Numbered from the stretch's first letter, positions 42,126-51,039 are shown. The stretch is DNA of 64,000 nucleotides from JACRLV01 sp045863555 (GCA_045863555.1 BTUU01000015.1:1-64000), one strand, 5' to 3'. Notes: generated from the sequence alone by a model not told the origin. Numbers and translations are program-made.

Positions 42126-42209
42126 GCGGCTGTGGCGGAATTGGCAGACGCGCAAGGTTCAGGTCCTTGTGATCGCAAGATCGTGCTGGTTCGACTCCAG
42201 TCAGCCGCA
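42126..42209 (+). tRNA. tRNA-Leu(CAG)
   Basis: An 84 nt class II tRNA. The acceptor 7 bp stem GCGGCTG pairs with CAGCCGC at the 3' end. The anticodon stem CAAGG/CCTTG encloses the loop TTCAGGT with anticodon CAG, decoding CUG. A long variable arm (ATCG-CAA-GATCG) and the T-arm (GCTGG-TTCGACT-CCAGT) follow. CCA is not encoded. A strong hairpin terminator begins 6 bp later. Confidence 0.95.
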
Positions 42210-42214
42210 ATGAA

Positions 42215-42250
42215 CAGGCGGGCGGTCAGTGAACGCTGACCGCCCGCCTG
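42215..42250 (+). terminator. Intrinsic terminator of tRNA-Leu, shared with sulfatase-type gene
   Basis: A perfect 15 bp stem (CAGGCGGGCGGTCAG and its reverse complement) with loop TGAACG, followed by GCTGTTTTC. It lies between the tRNA and the end of the convergent gene 42280-44208, so it can act in both directions. Confidence 0.85.
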
Positions 42251-42279
42251 GCTGTTTTCGGGTACCGCCGCGCTGCCGC

Positions 42280-44208
42280 CTACTCCACGTACCCCAGCGA
42301 CCGCAGGCTCCGCATCAACTGCTCGTTCGGCGCTGAGCCAACCTGATCCGTCAGGCCGAGCCGCTGCCGAAGCGCCCGGCATTGCTCGTCATCCGCGGCG
42401 AGCAGTTTTTCAAACCGCTCGATGTCCTCCGGTCGGACCCCGGCCAGCGAGCGACGCTCCCCGGGGTCGTTCGTCAGGTCGAACAGCTCGACCTGGTTGC
42501 TCAGGAACCGACGCGAGTATTTCCACCCCTCCGCGCGGATGGCCACCCGATCTTCATAGTAGGCGCACCCCGTGCTGATGATCGGACCATAGTCGATCGT
42601 GCTGCCGTCCGGCGTGCCGCGAGTCCAGAACGGCGAAAGCGGGGGCGCGGAGAACTGGTCCGCCGAGTTCGCCATCCCGCACGCTTCCAGCACCGTCGGC
42701 GTCACGCTCACCGTCGAAACCGCCTGCGAAACCCGGCCCGTTACGCTCCGCCCGGGCAGTTTCACGAACAGCGGCACATGCAGCAGTTCATCGTAGATCG
42801 TGTGGCCATGCTCGAATCCGCCGTGCTCGAAGAACTCCTCGCCATGGTCGCTCGCAAAGACGATCAGCGCGTCGTCATACAGGCCGAGCCGCTTGAGCGC
42901 CGCAATCGCCCGTCCCATGGCCGCATCGGTGTACCGCACCTCCGCCAGTTGCATCGCCCGGAGCCACTTGGCCTCTTCCGGCGTCGGTGCGAGATACCCC
43001 GCGCGGATGCTGCTCAAATCCTCCTCACCCACCACCATTCCGAAGCGTCCGACCGGCTCGCGCCCGCGCAGGTACTCCGGTTTCGGCTCATACGGCAGGT
43101 GGGGATCGAAATAGTGCAGCCACAGGAACATCGGTCGGCCCTGGTGCTGCTCCAGCCAGTCGATCGCCAGATCCGTGAGCGTATCGGCATCGCCTTCGCT
43201 GCCGAATTGCCTCGGCCACGCCGCCGCGAGCGCTTCGCTGCCCACGGTTGCGCTGAGCTGAATCGGAAACATCGTGTACCGCTCGAACCCCCGGTCCAGC
43301 CCGAACGCCGCGTTGAGATACGGGTTCGTCCCGATTGCGGCCGTCGCGTAACCGGCCCGCCGGAGTGACTCCGCGAGCGTCGGACAGGCGTCGGGCAGAC
43401 GCGACCGGAACGAGAGCGTCTGGTGAACCCGCGGCGCGAGCCCCGTGTGGATGGAGGCGAACGACGGCAGCGTCCACGGGGCGGGGGAGATCGCCCGTTC
43501 GAAGACCACGCTGTCCTTCGCGAGGGCGGCGATGTTCGGCGTATTGATGCCCGGCGGGTCCAGATCGACGAGATCGGCCCGCAGCGTATCGATGGTCAGC
43601 AGAATGACGCAGCGCGGCTGCGGGGAGGCGTCCCGCACCGCCGCCGCGGCCGCCGGCGCAGGCCCGGGCCGGCAAATCGCAAGAAAGCCCACGAGAATGG
43701 CCCCACCCGGGATCGCGGCGAGGACCCGGCCCCGGCGCGTATGAAACGAGGTATTCAGCAGCACAAAAATGCCGCTCCGGCCCAGAAATGCGAGCAGCGC
43801 CACGCCCAGCATCGGCCAGATCAGCCCCGGCACGATGCGCCCTGCGGCGAGCCAGCCCTGGAAGAACTGGCGCAAAACCTGGAGAGCGATAAGGCCCGCG
43901 AGGATTCCGATCAGGACGGCGACAGAGCTCCGGACAGACCTGCGCAAGACCCGCGCGAGCAGCAGGGCCGCCACCGTCCCAAGCAGGTAGAGCCCGCCGA
44001 ATGTCGCCAGGCTGGCCGCCAGATCGATGAAGAGTTCCCGCCGGCCGATTTGTCCACTGGCCGGAAGCACCGCCCCAAGCAACACATCGATCCATGCGAG
44101 GATCGGGCAGATCAACAGCCCGATTGCGAGCAGGCGAGGGAGGCCCGGCCGCGCGGGTTCGCCAAACTCACCCGGCCGACCTCCGTTGGGTTTCGACGGT
44201 GTTTCCAT
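42280..44208 (-). CDS. Membrane-anchored sulfatase-type hydrolase
   Basis: A 642-residue protein. Residues 20-190 contain five or more hydrophobic segments (LLAIGLLICPILAWIDVLLGAVLP and others). From residue 200 it is an alkaline-phosphatase-superfamily sulfatase-like domain: VILLTIDTLRADLVDLD, SPAPWTLPSFASIHTGL, FLWLHYFDPHLPYEPKPEYL, VFASDHGEEFFEHGGFEHGHTIYDELLHVPLFVKLPG. The usual sulfatase CxPxR/SxPxR signature is absent and Thr in PWTLPSF sits at the nucleophile position, so it may hydrolyse phosphate esters or transfer phosphoryl groups, not sulfates. The start (44208) has GGAG 6 bp upstream. Confidence 0.85.
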   Translation of the reverse strand: METPSKPNGGRPGEFGEPARPGLPRLLAIGLLICPILAWIDVLLGAVLPASGQIGRRELFIDLAASLATFGGLYLLGTVAALLLARVLRRSVRSSVAVLIGILAGLIALQVLRQFFQGWLAAGRIVPGLIWPMLGVALLAFLGRSGIFVLLNTSFHTRRGRVLAAIPGGAILVGFLAICRPGPAPAAAAAVRDASPQPRCVILLTIDTLRADLVDLDPPGINTPNIAALAKDSVVFERAISPAPWTLPSFASIHTGLAPRVHQTLSFRSRLPDACPTLAESLRRAGYATAAIGTNPYLNAAFGLDRGFERYTMFPIQLSATVGSEALAAAWPRQFGSEGDADTLTDLAIDWLEQHQGRPMFLWLHYFDPHLPYEPKPEYLRGREPVGRFGMVVGEEDLSSIRAGYLAPTPEEAKWLRAMQLAEVRYTDAAMGRAIAALKRLGLYDDALIVFASDHGEEFFEHGGFEHGHTIYDELLHVPLFVKLPGRSVTGRVSQAVSTVSVTPTVLEACGMANSADQFSAPPLSPFWTRGTPDGSTIDYGPIISTGCAYYEDRVAIRAEGWKYSRRFLSNQVELFDLTNDPGERRSLAGVRPEDIERFEKLLAADDEQCRALRQRLGLTDQVGSAPNEQLMRSLRSLGYVE

Positions 44209-44353
44209 CGCGCACTCCATTTTCCGGCGAAATCTGCGCAAACATCGAGCGCCCCGCCGTTGCAGGGGAGGCCCTGGAATCTCGTATCGGCCGTTTCCCG
44301 ACCCGCCGGCCAACGGGCGATCGCCTGCGCCGGGCCGCGCCGCAAAAAAACGC

Positions 44354-44381
44354 TTGCATTCTCCGTCCGGCGAGTTATACT
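44354..44381 (+). promoter_or_regulatory. Promoter of the TetR gene
   Basis: TTGCAT (44354-44359), 16 bp spacer, TATACT (44376-44381). It is 48 bp before the TetR ATG and is directly followed by the inverted repeat at 44382-44397. Confidence 0.65.
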
Positions 44382-44397
44382 GTATGTGGACACTTAC
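44382..44397 (+). promoter_or_regulatory. Candidate TetR operator 1
   Basis: GTATGTG-GA-CACTTAC is a 7-2-7 inverted repeat (6 of 7 pairs match) placed immediately after the -10 box, where a repressor would block transcription. The half-site recurs in the operator candidate at 45052-45067 in front of the next gene. Confidence 0.5.
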
Positions 44398-44428
44398 GAT
44401 TCGTGTCCGCAGATGCCAAAGGTGGCCC

Positions 44429-45022
44429 ATGGGACGTGCGAGCCTGCAAGCCGAAAAACGAACCGAGCTCCTGCCGATCATTGCCCGCGCATTCACGGAA
44501 CTCGGGTATCGCCGGACGACCACGGCCGAGCTCGCCCAGCGCTGCGGCGTGCAGGAGAACATCCTCTACCGGCTCTGGCCGGACAAGAAGGCCATGTTCC
44601 TCGCCGCGATTGATTACGTGTTCGATCTCTCCGAGCAGACGTGGATGCGGCTGCTCGCGCGGGACGCCGATGGAGAGAGCGGCGCGCGGAAGCTGCTCGC
44701 CTACGAATCGCTCCATCACGGCGAATTCGGCCACTACCGTATCATTTTCACCGGCCTCGGCGAGATCGACGACCCCGACATCCGCGACGCCCTGCGACGC
44801 ATGTTCAGTCGCTTTCATCGGTTCCTGCACGCCCAGATCGTGGCCCATCGGCGGCAGGGCGGCCGACCGGACGCCCCCGGCGGTGAACTCGCCGCCTGGG
44901 CCGCAATCGGCCTCGGAACGGTCGCGAACATCGCCCGTGAACTCGGACTCTTCAGTGACGAACAGCGGCAACGACTCATCACCACGATCGGACGCGAATT
45001 GCTCGAAGGAGATCCCCGGTGA
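44429..45022 (+). CDS. TetR-family transcriptional regulator
   Basis: A 197-residue TetR protein. The N-terminal HTH (residues 9-55) is LLPIIARAFTELGYRRTTTAELAQRCGVQENILYRLWPDKKAMFLAAIDYVF, typical of the family. The C-terminal ligand part (60-197) is helical and no ligand can be predicted. GGTGG lies 3 bp before the ATG. The gene has its own promoter with an inverted repeat after the -10, and the same half-site occurs before the downstream secreted-protein gene, so both are probably repressed by it. It diverges from the sulfatase-type gene. Confidence 0.92.
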   Translation: MGRASLQAEKRTELLPIIARAFTELGYRRTTTAELAQRCGVQENILYRLWPDKKAMFLAAIDYVFDLSEQTWMRLLARDADGESGARKLLAYESLHHGEFGHYRIIFTGLGEIDDPDIRDALRRMFSRFHRFLHAQIVAHRRQGGRPDAPGGELAAWAAIGLGTVANIARELGLFSDEQRQRLITTIGRELLEGDPR

Positions 45023-45051
45023 ACTCCCCGCGATTCCTTTCTGTTCAAAAT

Positions 45052-45067
45052 GTAAGTGAGTACTAAC
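45052..45067 (+). promoter_or_regulatory. Candidate TetR operator 2
   Basis: GTAAGTG-AG-TACTAAC has the same 7-2-7 arrangement as the site at 44382-44397 and shares the GTAAGTG/CACTTAC half-site. It lies 33 bp before the ATG of the secreted-protein gene, in the place expected for an operator. Confidence 0.5.
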
Positions 45068-45099
45068 GGTCTCTCACGACCGAGAAAAGGAGATTGATC

Positions 45100-46215
45100 A
45101 TGTGGTTCGGAAGGTTGTCCCTGGCTCTCTGCACGGCCGCCACGATTGCGCTGACAACGCTGCTCCCGGCCGGCGCGGCGCAATCACAGTCGACCGACGA
45201 CCCTGCCCAGGCGAAACGACTGGAAACACTCAAGGCGGCCGGCCGGAAAGCATCCCTGACGATCTACGCCGTGCGCGTGATCGGCAAGCCTGATCGCAAC
45301 GTCGCCGACGCGCTCGGCCTCGTTCTCGAACATTCGGGCATGGAGAATCTGGAGTCGGCTCCACTGGAATTCGCGCCGCCGGCGGATGCGACGTGGGACC
45401 GCATGCCCGCGCTCTTCGGTGACTTTCTGAAGAAGAACGCTCCAACGACGGACTATGCCCTCTACGCGGAGTACCTCGGAGAGCCGAAAACCGGCCCCAC
45501 CGAAGTACGGTTCCTGATCGCGACCTCCAAGGGCGAAACGGTGTTCGTCGATTCCCAGAAACCCGACGACAAGGACTTCAAGCGGACCGCCGCGCGTGAC
45601 CCCGACCCGATGGGCTGCTCGGTTCTCGTCGCCGAGCGCGTCTTCGGCCAGCTCAAGTGGAAGAAGGGGGAGGGAAACGAGGAAGGCAAGTTCGCCCGCC
45701 TCTGGGCCCAGAAGTCGGGTACGCCGACGAAGGCCGAGCGGGCAGAGATGGCCGAGCGCGTCGCCGCGCTCAAAAAGGAGCTCAAGTCCGCGAAGCTGAC
45801 CATCTTCGCGACCCGCATCGGAGACAGCGGCGACGCGGCGAGCGCTGATCGGCTGGCGAAGGCGATCACGAAGCAGATCGGCCTTCAGGCAGCGGCGACA
45901 GACAAACCGATCGACGTCAAACTCCAGCCGACGAGCAACGAAATGAAGCGGCTGTGGGACCTCGCCCGGGCGCTGCGCGATCACCTCCGGGTGAATCCGG
46001 TGGAAACCGAGTATGCGCTCCTGGCGGAATACGCGATCAATCCGGCGGGCGGTCCCGCACACGCCGTGCACTTCGTTGTCTGCAAGAACAGGGGGGACTA
46101 CGTGATCGTTGACCTCCAGAACGACCAGTGGCCGGATTTCCAGCGCATCGATCCGAAGTCGGTCGAGGATTGCGATCGGCTCGCGACGGAGCGCCTTGCC
46201 GGAATGCTGAAGTAA
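45100..46215 (+). CDS. Exported protein with duplicated domain
   Basis: A 371-residue exported protein (signal peptide residues 1-26, cleavage near GAAQS). It consists of two homologous halves, about 45-190 and 205-371: ASLTIYAVRVIGKPDRNVADALGLVL against AKLTIFATRIGDSGDAASADRLAKAI, and YALYAEYLGEP...EVRFLIATSKGETVFVD against YALLAEYAINP...AVHFVVCKNRGDYVIVD. A strong Shine-Dalgarno (AGGAG, 7 bp spacer) supports the ATG. I recognise no named family. It is the only gene downstream of the TetR regulator and probably its main target. A response to an external compound is a guess. Confidence 0.8.
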   Translation: MWFGRLSLALCTAATIALTTLLPAGAAQSQSTDDPAQAKRLETLKAAGRKASLTIYAVRVIGKPDRNVADALGLVLEHSGMENLESAPLEFAPPADATWDRMPALFGDFLKKNAPTTDYALYAEYLGEPKTGPTEVRFLIATSKGETVFVDSQKPDDKDFKRTAARDPDPMGCSVLVAERVFGQLKWKKGEGNEEGKFARLWAQKSGTPTKAERAEMAERVAALKKELKSAKLTIFATRIGDSGDAASADRLAKAITKQIGLQAAATDKPIDVKLQPTSNEMKRLWDLARALRDHLRVNPVETEYALLAEYAINPAGGPAHAVHFVVCKNRGDYVIVDLQNDQWPDFQRIDPKSVEDCDRLATERLAGMLK

Positions 46216-46256
46216 CCGATCACGGCCCGCGTGCAGGCCCCGCTATCAGGCACAAA

Positions 46257-46285
46257 CGGGCGGCCGGATTCACTCCGGCCGCCCG
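46257..46285. terminator. Bidirectional hairpin between convergent genes
   Basis: CGGGCGGCCGGA-TTCAC-TCCGGCCGCCCG is a perfect 12 bp stem with a 5 bp loop, between the ends of 45100-46215 (plus) and 46316-47908 (minus). No strong T-tract follows on either strand. Confidence 0.6.
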
Positions 46286-46315
46286 ATCCATGCATCCATC
46301 GCGGCGCTGTCCGCC

Positions 46316-47908
46316 TCAGTAGGCCGATCCCACGAGCGACAGGAACCGTTGCAGCAGGTCCCGCTCATCGCTCAGGCTGCGGGTGTCATCGTCGATCTTG
46401 TCGGCCATGCCCAGCGTCGCCGCGTCGAAGTACTCGAGAAAGTCGGTCAGCAGCGTCGCGGCCGCCTCGCCGCCGCCCGAGTACCGGCCCGTCCCGCTCG
46501 ACAGCCGGGCCGCTGATTGCAGCACCAGCGCCGTGTCGAGCAGCACGGACGCCCGCTCGGCCGAGGGATTCGAGAAGTAGGGCGGTTCACCCGTCGGCGA
46601 CGTGCCCGCGGGGATTGTCAGCGCAACATCCTGCGACGGCTGCGAGCCGTCCGGAAGCGTGTAGCGCAGCGACAGCGTCCCAACAGTCTGGTCCACAGAG
46701 AAATCGGGCGTCTGCGCGGTCGAGAAGCGGATGACGATTGCGCCGCCGCCCTCGCGCCGGCTGAAAAAGAGCGTCGGCACCCGGATCAACGCACCGTTCG
46801 ACGCGCCGACATAGTCCGCGACGCCGAACACGTCCCGGATCGCAAGTCCGCTCTCATGCACGACCTGGATGGATAGATCATACGCGGCCGGCGTCACGTA
46901 GAATTTGAACTCGTCACCGGTCACATCGTTCAATCGCGTTTCCGAGTCGATGAAGAAGCTGTTGCCGCCGCGGAGTGCGGAGATCGCCAGGCCGAGATCC
47001 GTTCCGAAATTCTGTCCGAGGCCCATGAGCGTGAGTCCCACGTCCTGTGCGGCATACTGCTCGACGAGCGGAATGAAATCGCCGGAGGTCTGAAGGCCCT
47101 CGGTCGGGAGCGCGTCGGTGAACAGGATCACGCGGTCGCTTCGGGCGTCGGTGTGGCGTCGGGCCGCTTCCTCGAACGCGCGTTTCAGACCGGCGTACAG
47201 GTCGGTATTACCCTGCGCCCGGATATTGCTGACCTTTTCCTTGATCGAGTCCTTGTTTGTCGGCACGGTCGTGGGGACGACGATCTGCGGGTCGGCGTTG
47301 AACGAGATGACCGTCACAAGATCGCCGTCATTCAACTGGTCGATGATCCGATTGACCGCGTTGCGGGCCCACGTGAGCTTCGTCGGATAATCCGGTTCCG
47401 GCGGCGGCGTGCGGCTCGCCACGAGGCGGGCCAGCGGGCGGAAATAGTATTGCCGCGAATAATAGTACGGATAGGGATCGTCCGGCGCCTCGAGCATCGA
47501 CTGACTGCGGTCGACGACGATCACGAGATTCAGCGGGGGCCGGGTAAAGCTGTCGAGGTCGCGCGTCGTTCCCAGCCCCACATACAGGTCGCCCATCGGA
47601 GCCGCTTCGTCGAAGGGGTGTCGCCACGCGGCCGCGACGGAGGCGAAGATTTCCGGTGCGCCGTCCGGGGCGGGCAGCGGGATGTCGTGTTCACGCAGGA
47701 ATCCCTCGACCGTGATCGTGTTCGGCGACGGAACAACGCCGCTTTCGATCTGCACCCGGGCGAGGGCCATGTCCTGAACGCCGCCGGGCGCGACGCCCAG
47801 GCCGCCGCCGTCGAGTCCGCTCGTCGGGCAGCCGCCGAGACCGAGCGCGAACGGAAGCGTCGCAAGAACGACTGTCCACCGTCGCAGCGAAGCCGAATTT
47901 GTGCGCAT
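46316..47908 (-). CDS. VWA-domain lipoprotein
   Basis: A 530-residue lipoprotein with lipobox LGLGGC (Cys27). A von Willebrand A domain spans about 125-320 with the MIDAS motif DRSQS (Asp133, Ser135, Ser137), a Thr in GNTDLYAG and an Asp in LFTDALPTEG. An N-terminal VIT-like strand region and a C-terminal beta domain (about 325-450) flank it. The arrangement is that of VWA proteins of the inter-alpha-trypsin-inhibitor type often found on the surface of Planctomycetota. AGGAGG lies 5 bp before the ATG. The metal-dependent ligand is unknown. A 254 bp gap upstream has no gene that I can see. Confidence 0.88.
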   Translation of the reverse strand: MRTNSASLRRWTVVLATLPFALGLGGCPTSGLDGGGLGVAPGGVQDMALARVQIESGVVPSPNTITVEGFLREHDIPLPAPDGAPEIFASVAAAWRHPFDEAAPMGDLYVGLGTTRDLDSFTRPPLNLVIVVDRSQSMLEAPDDPYPYYYSRQYYFRPLARLVASRTPPPEPDYPTKLTWARNAVNRIIDQLNDGDLVTVISFNADPQIVVPTTVPTNKDSIKEKVSNIRAQGNTDLYAGLKRAFEEAARRHTDARSDRVILFTDALPTEGLQTSGDFIPLVEQYAAQDVGLTLMGLGQNFGTDLGLAISALRGGNSFFIDSETRLNDVTGDEFKFYVTPAAYDLSIQVVHESGLAIRDVFGVADYVGASNGALIRVPTLFFSRREGGGAIVIRFSTAQTPDFSVDQTVGTLSLRYTLPDGSQPSQDVALTIPAGTSPTGEPPYFSNPSAERASVLLDTALVLQSAARLSSGTGRYSGGGEAAATLLTDFLEYFDAATLGMADKIDDDTRSLSDERDLLQRFLSLVGSAY

Positions 47909-48162
47909 AATGCCTCCTCACGGAATGAACACGCGGACGAGACCGCCATACCGCTCGTCCGATCGCTGGTTGAGTTGACGCAGGAATTGTTCGGTATTCC
48001 CAGATGTCCCGCCGGGCACGCGGGATGCGAGGTGGGCCGGCCCGGCGAGGTCCGTCGGCGATCTGCCGGAGTGGGCAAACCGCATCCTCGATCGTCCGCC
48101 CTTCACATCGGGCGACGGCGGAGGCGAAACCGCGGAGTCGGCGCTGACTTCGCCGAACGTCC

Positions 48163-49182
48163 CTAGCGGTTCTCGGCCGTCGTCTCGGCCACGAGCTTCT
48201 CGTACCGGCTCTTGAGTTCGGCGTCGAGCACCTTCACTTTCGCCGTCGAGAATTGCTCGTTCGCCAGCTTGCGCATCTGCTCGGCCATCGCGCGGGTGCG
48301 GATCGACCGCTCGAGGATCTCGCGCACATCCTCGAATTTCGCCGACTCCGGTTCAACGATGCGCTCGAGCCGAATGATGTGGAACATCTCATCGGTGCGG
48401 ATCGGCACGGAGACCTCGCCCGGCTTCATCAGAAACGTCTGCTCGCGCATGCCCGCGGGAATCTGTGCGTCGTCGAAGGCGAACGGCTCCATTTCGCCGC
48501 CGCGCGGCGCAGTCTCAGGGTTCTTGCTGAGCCGCCGGGCGACTTCGGAGAACTCGGCGCCCGCCTGAAGCTGGTTGAGCGCCTCGTTGAGCAGGCGGTC
48601 GTCGCCGACGGGGATCTGGATGTGCCGGATGACGCGCTTCTCCCCATAGACGCGGCCGAATTCCGCACGCAGCGTCCCGTCCGTGATCTTGAGATCGCTC
48701 TCGACGAGCTTTCGCAGGTGGGCGTTGCGCTCGATCGCCAGGCGGTACTCCGACATGCTCAGCCGCTTGTTCGTGAGCATCGTCTCCAGCGCCTTGAGCT
48801 TGTTCTCCGGTGTCGCATCCTCGCCCGTGATGTTCGCGTCCGCCGCGATCCGATCGAGCGATTCCTGAAACTCGCGTTCGATGTCGCCGGGGGTGACCTT
48901 CATCTTCTTGGCCGCGGTCGCCTGTCTGGCGGTTTCCAGCAGGATCATCTGCTGGAGCACCTCGACGCCGCGGATGTCCATCAGAATCTTGATCATCTCC
49001 GCCTTGCCGATCGGCTTTCCGTTCACGATCGCGATCGCGTCGCCGTCGCGCACCTGCGGTGCAGGTGTTGCAGCAGCCGGACGTTCCAGCAGACCCGCTG
49101 TCCACGGGTTGCAAACGACGGCGCCGATCGCTGCGCCGAGGATGATGAGGGCGGCTGTCCGGGCGGGCGACGATCTGGCCAT
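48163..49182 (-). CDS. SurA/PpiC-like periplasmic parvulin
   Basis: A 339-residue protein with signal anchor (residues 9-31), an N-terminal SurA-type chaperone helix region (about 45-180, IAIVNGKPIGKAEMIKILMD... and REFQESLDRIA) and a parvulin PPIase domain (about 195-285; RHIQIPVGDDRLLNEALNQLQAGAEFSEVARRLSKNPETAPRGGEM, FLMKPGEVSVPIRTDEMFHIIRLE). Such proteins assist outer-membrane protein folding. AAGGAGA lies 6 bp before the ATG at 49180-49182. The gene stands alone. Confidence 0.88.
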   Translation of the reverse strand: MARSSPARTAALIILGAAIGAVVCNPWTAGLLERPAAATPAPQVRDGDAIAIVNGKPIGKAEMIKILMDIRGVEVLQQMILLETARQATAAKKMKVTPGDIEREFQESLDRIAADANITGEDATPENKLKALETMLTNKRLSMSEYRLAIERNAHLRKLVESDLKITDGTLRAEFGRVYGEKRVIRHIQIPVGDDRLLNEALNQLQAGAEFSEVARRLSKNPETAPRGGEMEPFAFDDAQIPAGMREQTFLMKPGEVSVPIRTDEMFHIIRLERIVEPESAKFEDVREILERSIRTRAMAEQMRKLANEQFSTAKVKVLDAELKSRYEKLVAETTAENR

Positions 49183-49335
49183 GACGACTCTCCTTGCGGT
49201 CGGGCGACGCCCTGAGGATATCACGGATCGGAGCCGACGGGAGCCTCAATGACGCTGTCCTCCCTTGCCGATAGGCGTAGAATAGTCTCGGCGCCGGCCG
49301 GGCTGACTGAACCGCGATCGACTGAGGATGCGAAC

Positions 49336-49740
49336 ATGACGCTGCACGCTGGGTGGACGACCGCTATTGCGCTCGGATTCGGTGGACTCCTGGTCGGCGG
49401 TTGTCCGCAGACCGCCGCGACCTCGGCGAGCGAGGACGCCTCCATCTCCGCAAGCGAGAACACCGCCCCGACTGCGGCCGCGGGCGCGGATATCGCGGCC
49501 GCGGGCGACCAGCTTGTCGTCCTCGACGGCAGCGGCTCGACGGACGCCGATGGCGACCGCTTGGCGTTCATCTGGCGGCAGGTCAGCGGCAGCCCGACCG
49601 TCGTGCTCCAGGACGGTTTTTCCTCGCGGCCGCGCTTCTACGCTCCGGCGGACACGACGGCCACGCTGCGGTTCCGGCTCACCGTCGTGGACGGCCTCAC
49701 GACGGCGACGGACGAAGTCGACGTGACGATCACGCCGTAG
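49336..49740 (+). CDS. PKD-domain lipoprotein
   Basis: A 134-residue protein with a signal peptide ending in a lipobox (LVGGC) and one PKD-type domain (residues 35-130: APTAAAGADIAAAGDQLVVLDGSGSTDADGDRLAFIWRQVSG, YAPADTTATLRFRLTVVDGL). PKD domains are surface adhesion or carbohydrate-binding modules. GAGG lies upstream of the ATG at 49336. The gene is convergent with the RluA-type gene and divergent from the PpiC-type gene. Confidence 0.85.
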   Translation: MTLHAGWTTAIALGFGGLLVGGCPQTAATSASEDASISASENTAPTAAAGADIAAAGDQLVVLDGSGSTDADGDRLAFIWRQVSGSPTVVLQDGFSSRPRFYAPADTTATLRFRLTVVDGLTTATDEVDVTITP

Positions 49741-49761
49741 CACGCGTCGGGATTTGCGCGA

Positions 49762-50586
49762 TTATCTGCGAGGTCCGGAAAGGCGCCCCAGTTGGTTCAG
49801 CGTCGCGCGGAAATCGCGCGGCAGGGGGGCCTCGTAGGCCACGCGCAGGCCTGTACCCGGATGATCGAACGCGATCCGGGCCGCATGGAGCGTCAGCCGG
49901 CCGATCAGCGGCCGTTCCTCATGCCGGCTGCTCACCCGGTAGCCAGGCTTGAACGTCGAGAGCATCAGCGCCGTGGAACTCGAATAAATCGAATCAACCG
50001 CGAGCGGATGGCCGATCGCGGCCATGTGAACCCGGATCTGGTGCAGCCGGCCGGTTTCCGGGCTGCATTCGAGCAGCGTGTTTCCCGCGACGCGCTCGAT
50101 GATCCGATAGCGCGTCTTCGACGGCTTCCCGTGGCGCTTGTCGATGCGAGCCTTCGACGCGCCCTCGTCGACTTCGATCGGCAGGTCCACTTCGCCGTCG
50201 GTCGCGACATACCCCGTCACCAGCGCCAGATAGCTCTTCTCGACGGTTCGCGCCTCGAATTGGGCCGTCAGCTTCTGCTGAGCATTCAGCGTCCGGGCAA
50301 AAACGATGACGCCGCTCGCCTCCAGGTCGATCCGGTGGACGATCCTGAATGGTTGGTCGGCCGGCACGAGCCCGAGCGTCTTCATCACGTCGGAGAGAAT
50401 CGGGTGCTTGCCGCGACCATGAACCGAAAGAACGCCGGCCGGCTTGTCGACGACGAGCAGCTCCTCGTCCGCGTGGATGATCACAGGGGGATTCAGGCGC
50501 GGCCCCGAGCGCTTCTCCTCGGACGCCGGGGCAGGCTCGACTTCGGCGGCCGTCGCCGCCGTCTGTGATGCGGGTCCCTTTCGCAT
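49762..50586 (-). CDS. RluA-family pseudouridine synthase
   Basis: A 274-residue pseudouridine synthase. The catalytic Asp is in RIVHRIDLEASGVIVFAR (D87); the other family motifs are PAGVLSVHGRG, LALVTGYVATDGEVDLPI, GNTLLECSPETGRLHQIRVHMAAIGHPLAVDSIY and RLTLHAARIAF. The usual HRLD is HRID here. Its target (23S rRNA or tRNA) cannot be decided. It lies 3 bp downstream of the fdx gene at the end of the isc operon and is probably co-transcribed. The N-terminal 30 residues lack an S4 domain. Confidence 0.9.
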   Translation of the reverse strand: MRKGPASQTAATAAEVEPAPASEEKRSGPRLNPPVIIHADEELLVVDKPAGVLSVHGRGKHPILSDVMKTLGLVPADQPFRIVHRIDLEASGVIVFARTLNAQQKLTAQFEARTVEKSYLALVTGYVATDGEVDLPIEVDEGASKARIDKRHGKPSKTRYRIIERVAGNTLLECSPETGRLHQIRVHMAAIGHPLAVDSIYSSSTALMLSTFKPGYRVSSRHEERPLIGRLTLHAARIAFDHPGTGLRVAYEAPLPRDFRATLNQLGRLSGPRR

Positions 50587-50589
50587 GGA

Positions 50590-51006
50590 CTAATGCGCCT
50601 CGCGGGCGAGGTTGCGATTCCACGAGGGAATCTCGACCACGACGTCGCTCTTGCCGTTGGGGACGCACTGGCAGCCGAGGCGGGATTTAGCCGTAAGCCC
50701 ATAAGCGTCGTCGAGCTGGTCCTCTTCGTCCTCGGTCGACTCGTTGCACGTCTCGAGGCCCTTCTTCACGATGACGTGGCACGTGCTGCACGCACAGACG
50801 CCGCCGCAGGCATGATCGAGCTCGATCCCGTGGGCCATGCAGATGTCGAGGATGCTCCCCGGTAGGCCGTGATCCTCGTATGGGATCTTGGCCGGGTCGA
50901 TCTCGAGCACATGCTCCTTCTTCTCTTCGTCGATGATCGTGAGCTTGTACTTGCTCTTGGGAAGCTCGACGTTCGAATCTGCGATATATGGATTCTGCCC
51001 TGGCAT
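50590..51006 (-). CDS. fdx: ISC-type [2Fe-2S] ferredoxin
   Basis: A 138-residue adrenodoxin-type ferredoxin. The cluster motif is CGGVCACSTC (Cys67, Cys73, Cys76) with the fourth Cys in LGCQC further down, and LDDAYGLTAKSRLGCQCV is the usual block before it. It gives electrons to Fe-S cluster assembly on IscU. GGAG lies 6 bp before the ATG. It is the expected last core gene of the isc operon, followed 3 bp later by the RluA-type gene and preceded by hscA with a 33 bp gap. The N-terminal 20 residues are an extra segment relative to E. coli Fdx. Confidence 0.92.
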   Translation of the reverse strand: MPGQNPYIADSNVELPKSKYKLTIIDEEKKEHVLEIDPAKIPYEDHGLPGSILDICMAHGIELDHACGGVCACSTCHVIVKKGLETCNESTEDEEDQLDDAYGLTAKSRLGCQCVPNGKSDVVVEIPSWNRNLAREAH

Positions 51007-51039
51007 TGTCCGCTCCGTGCGTAATATCGAGCCGCGCTC

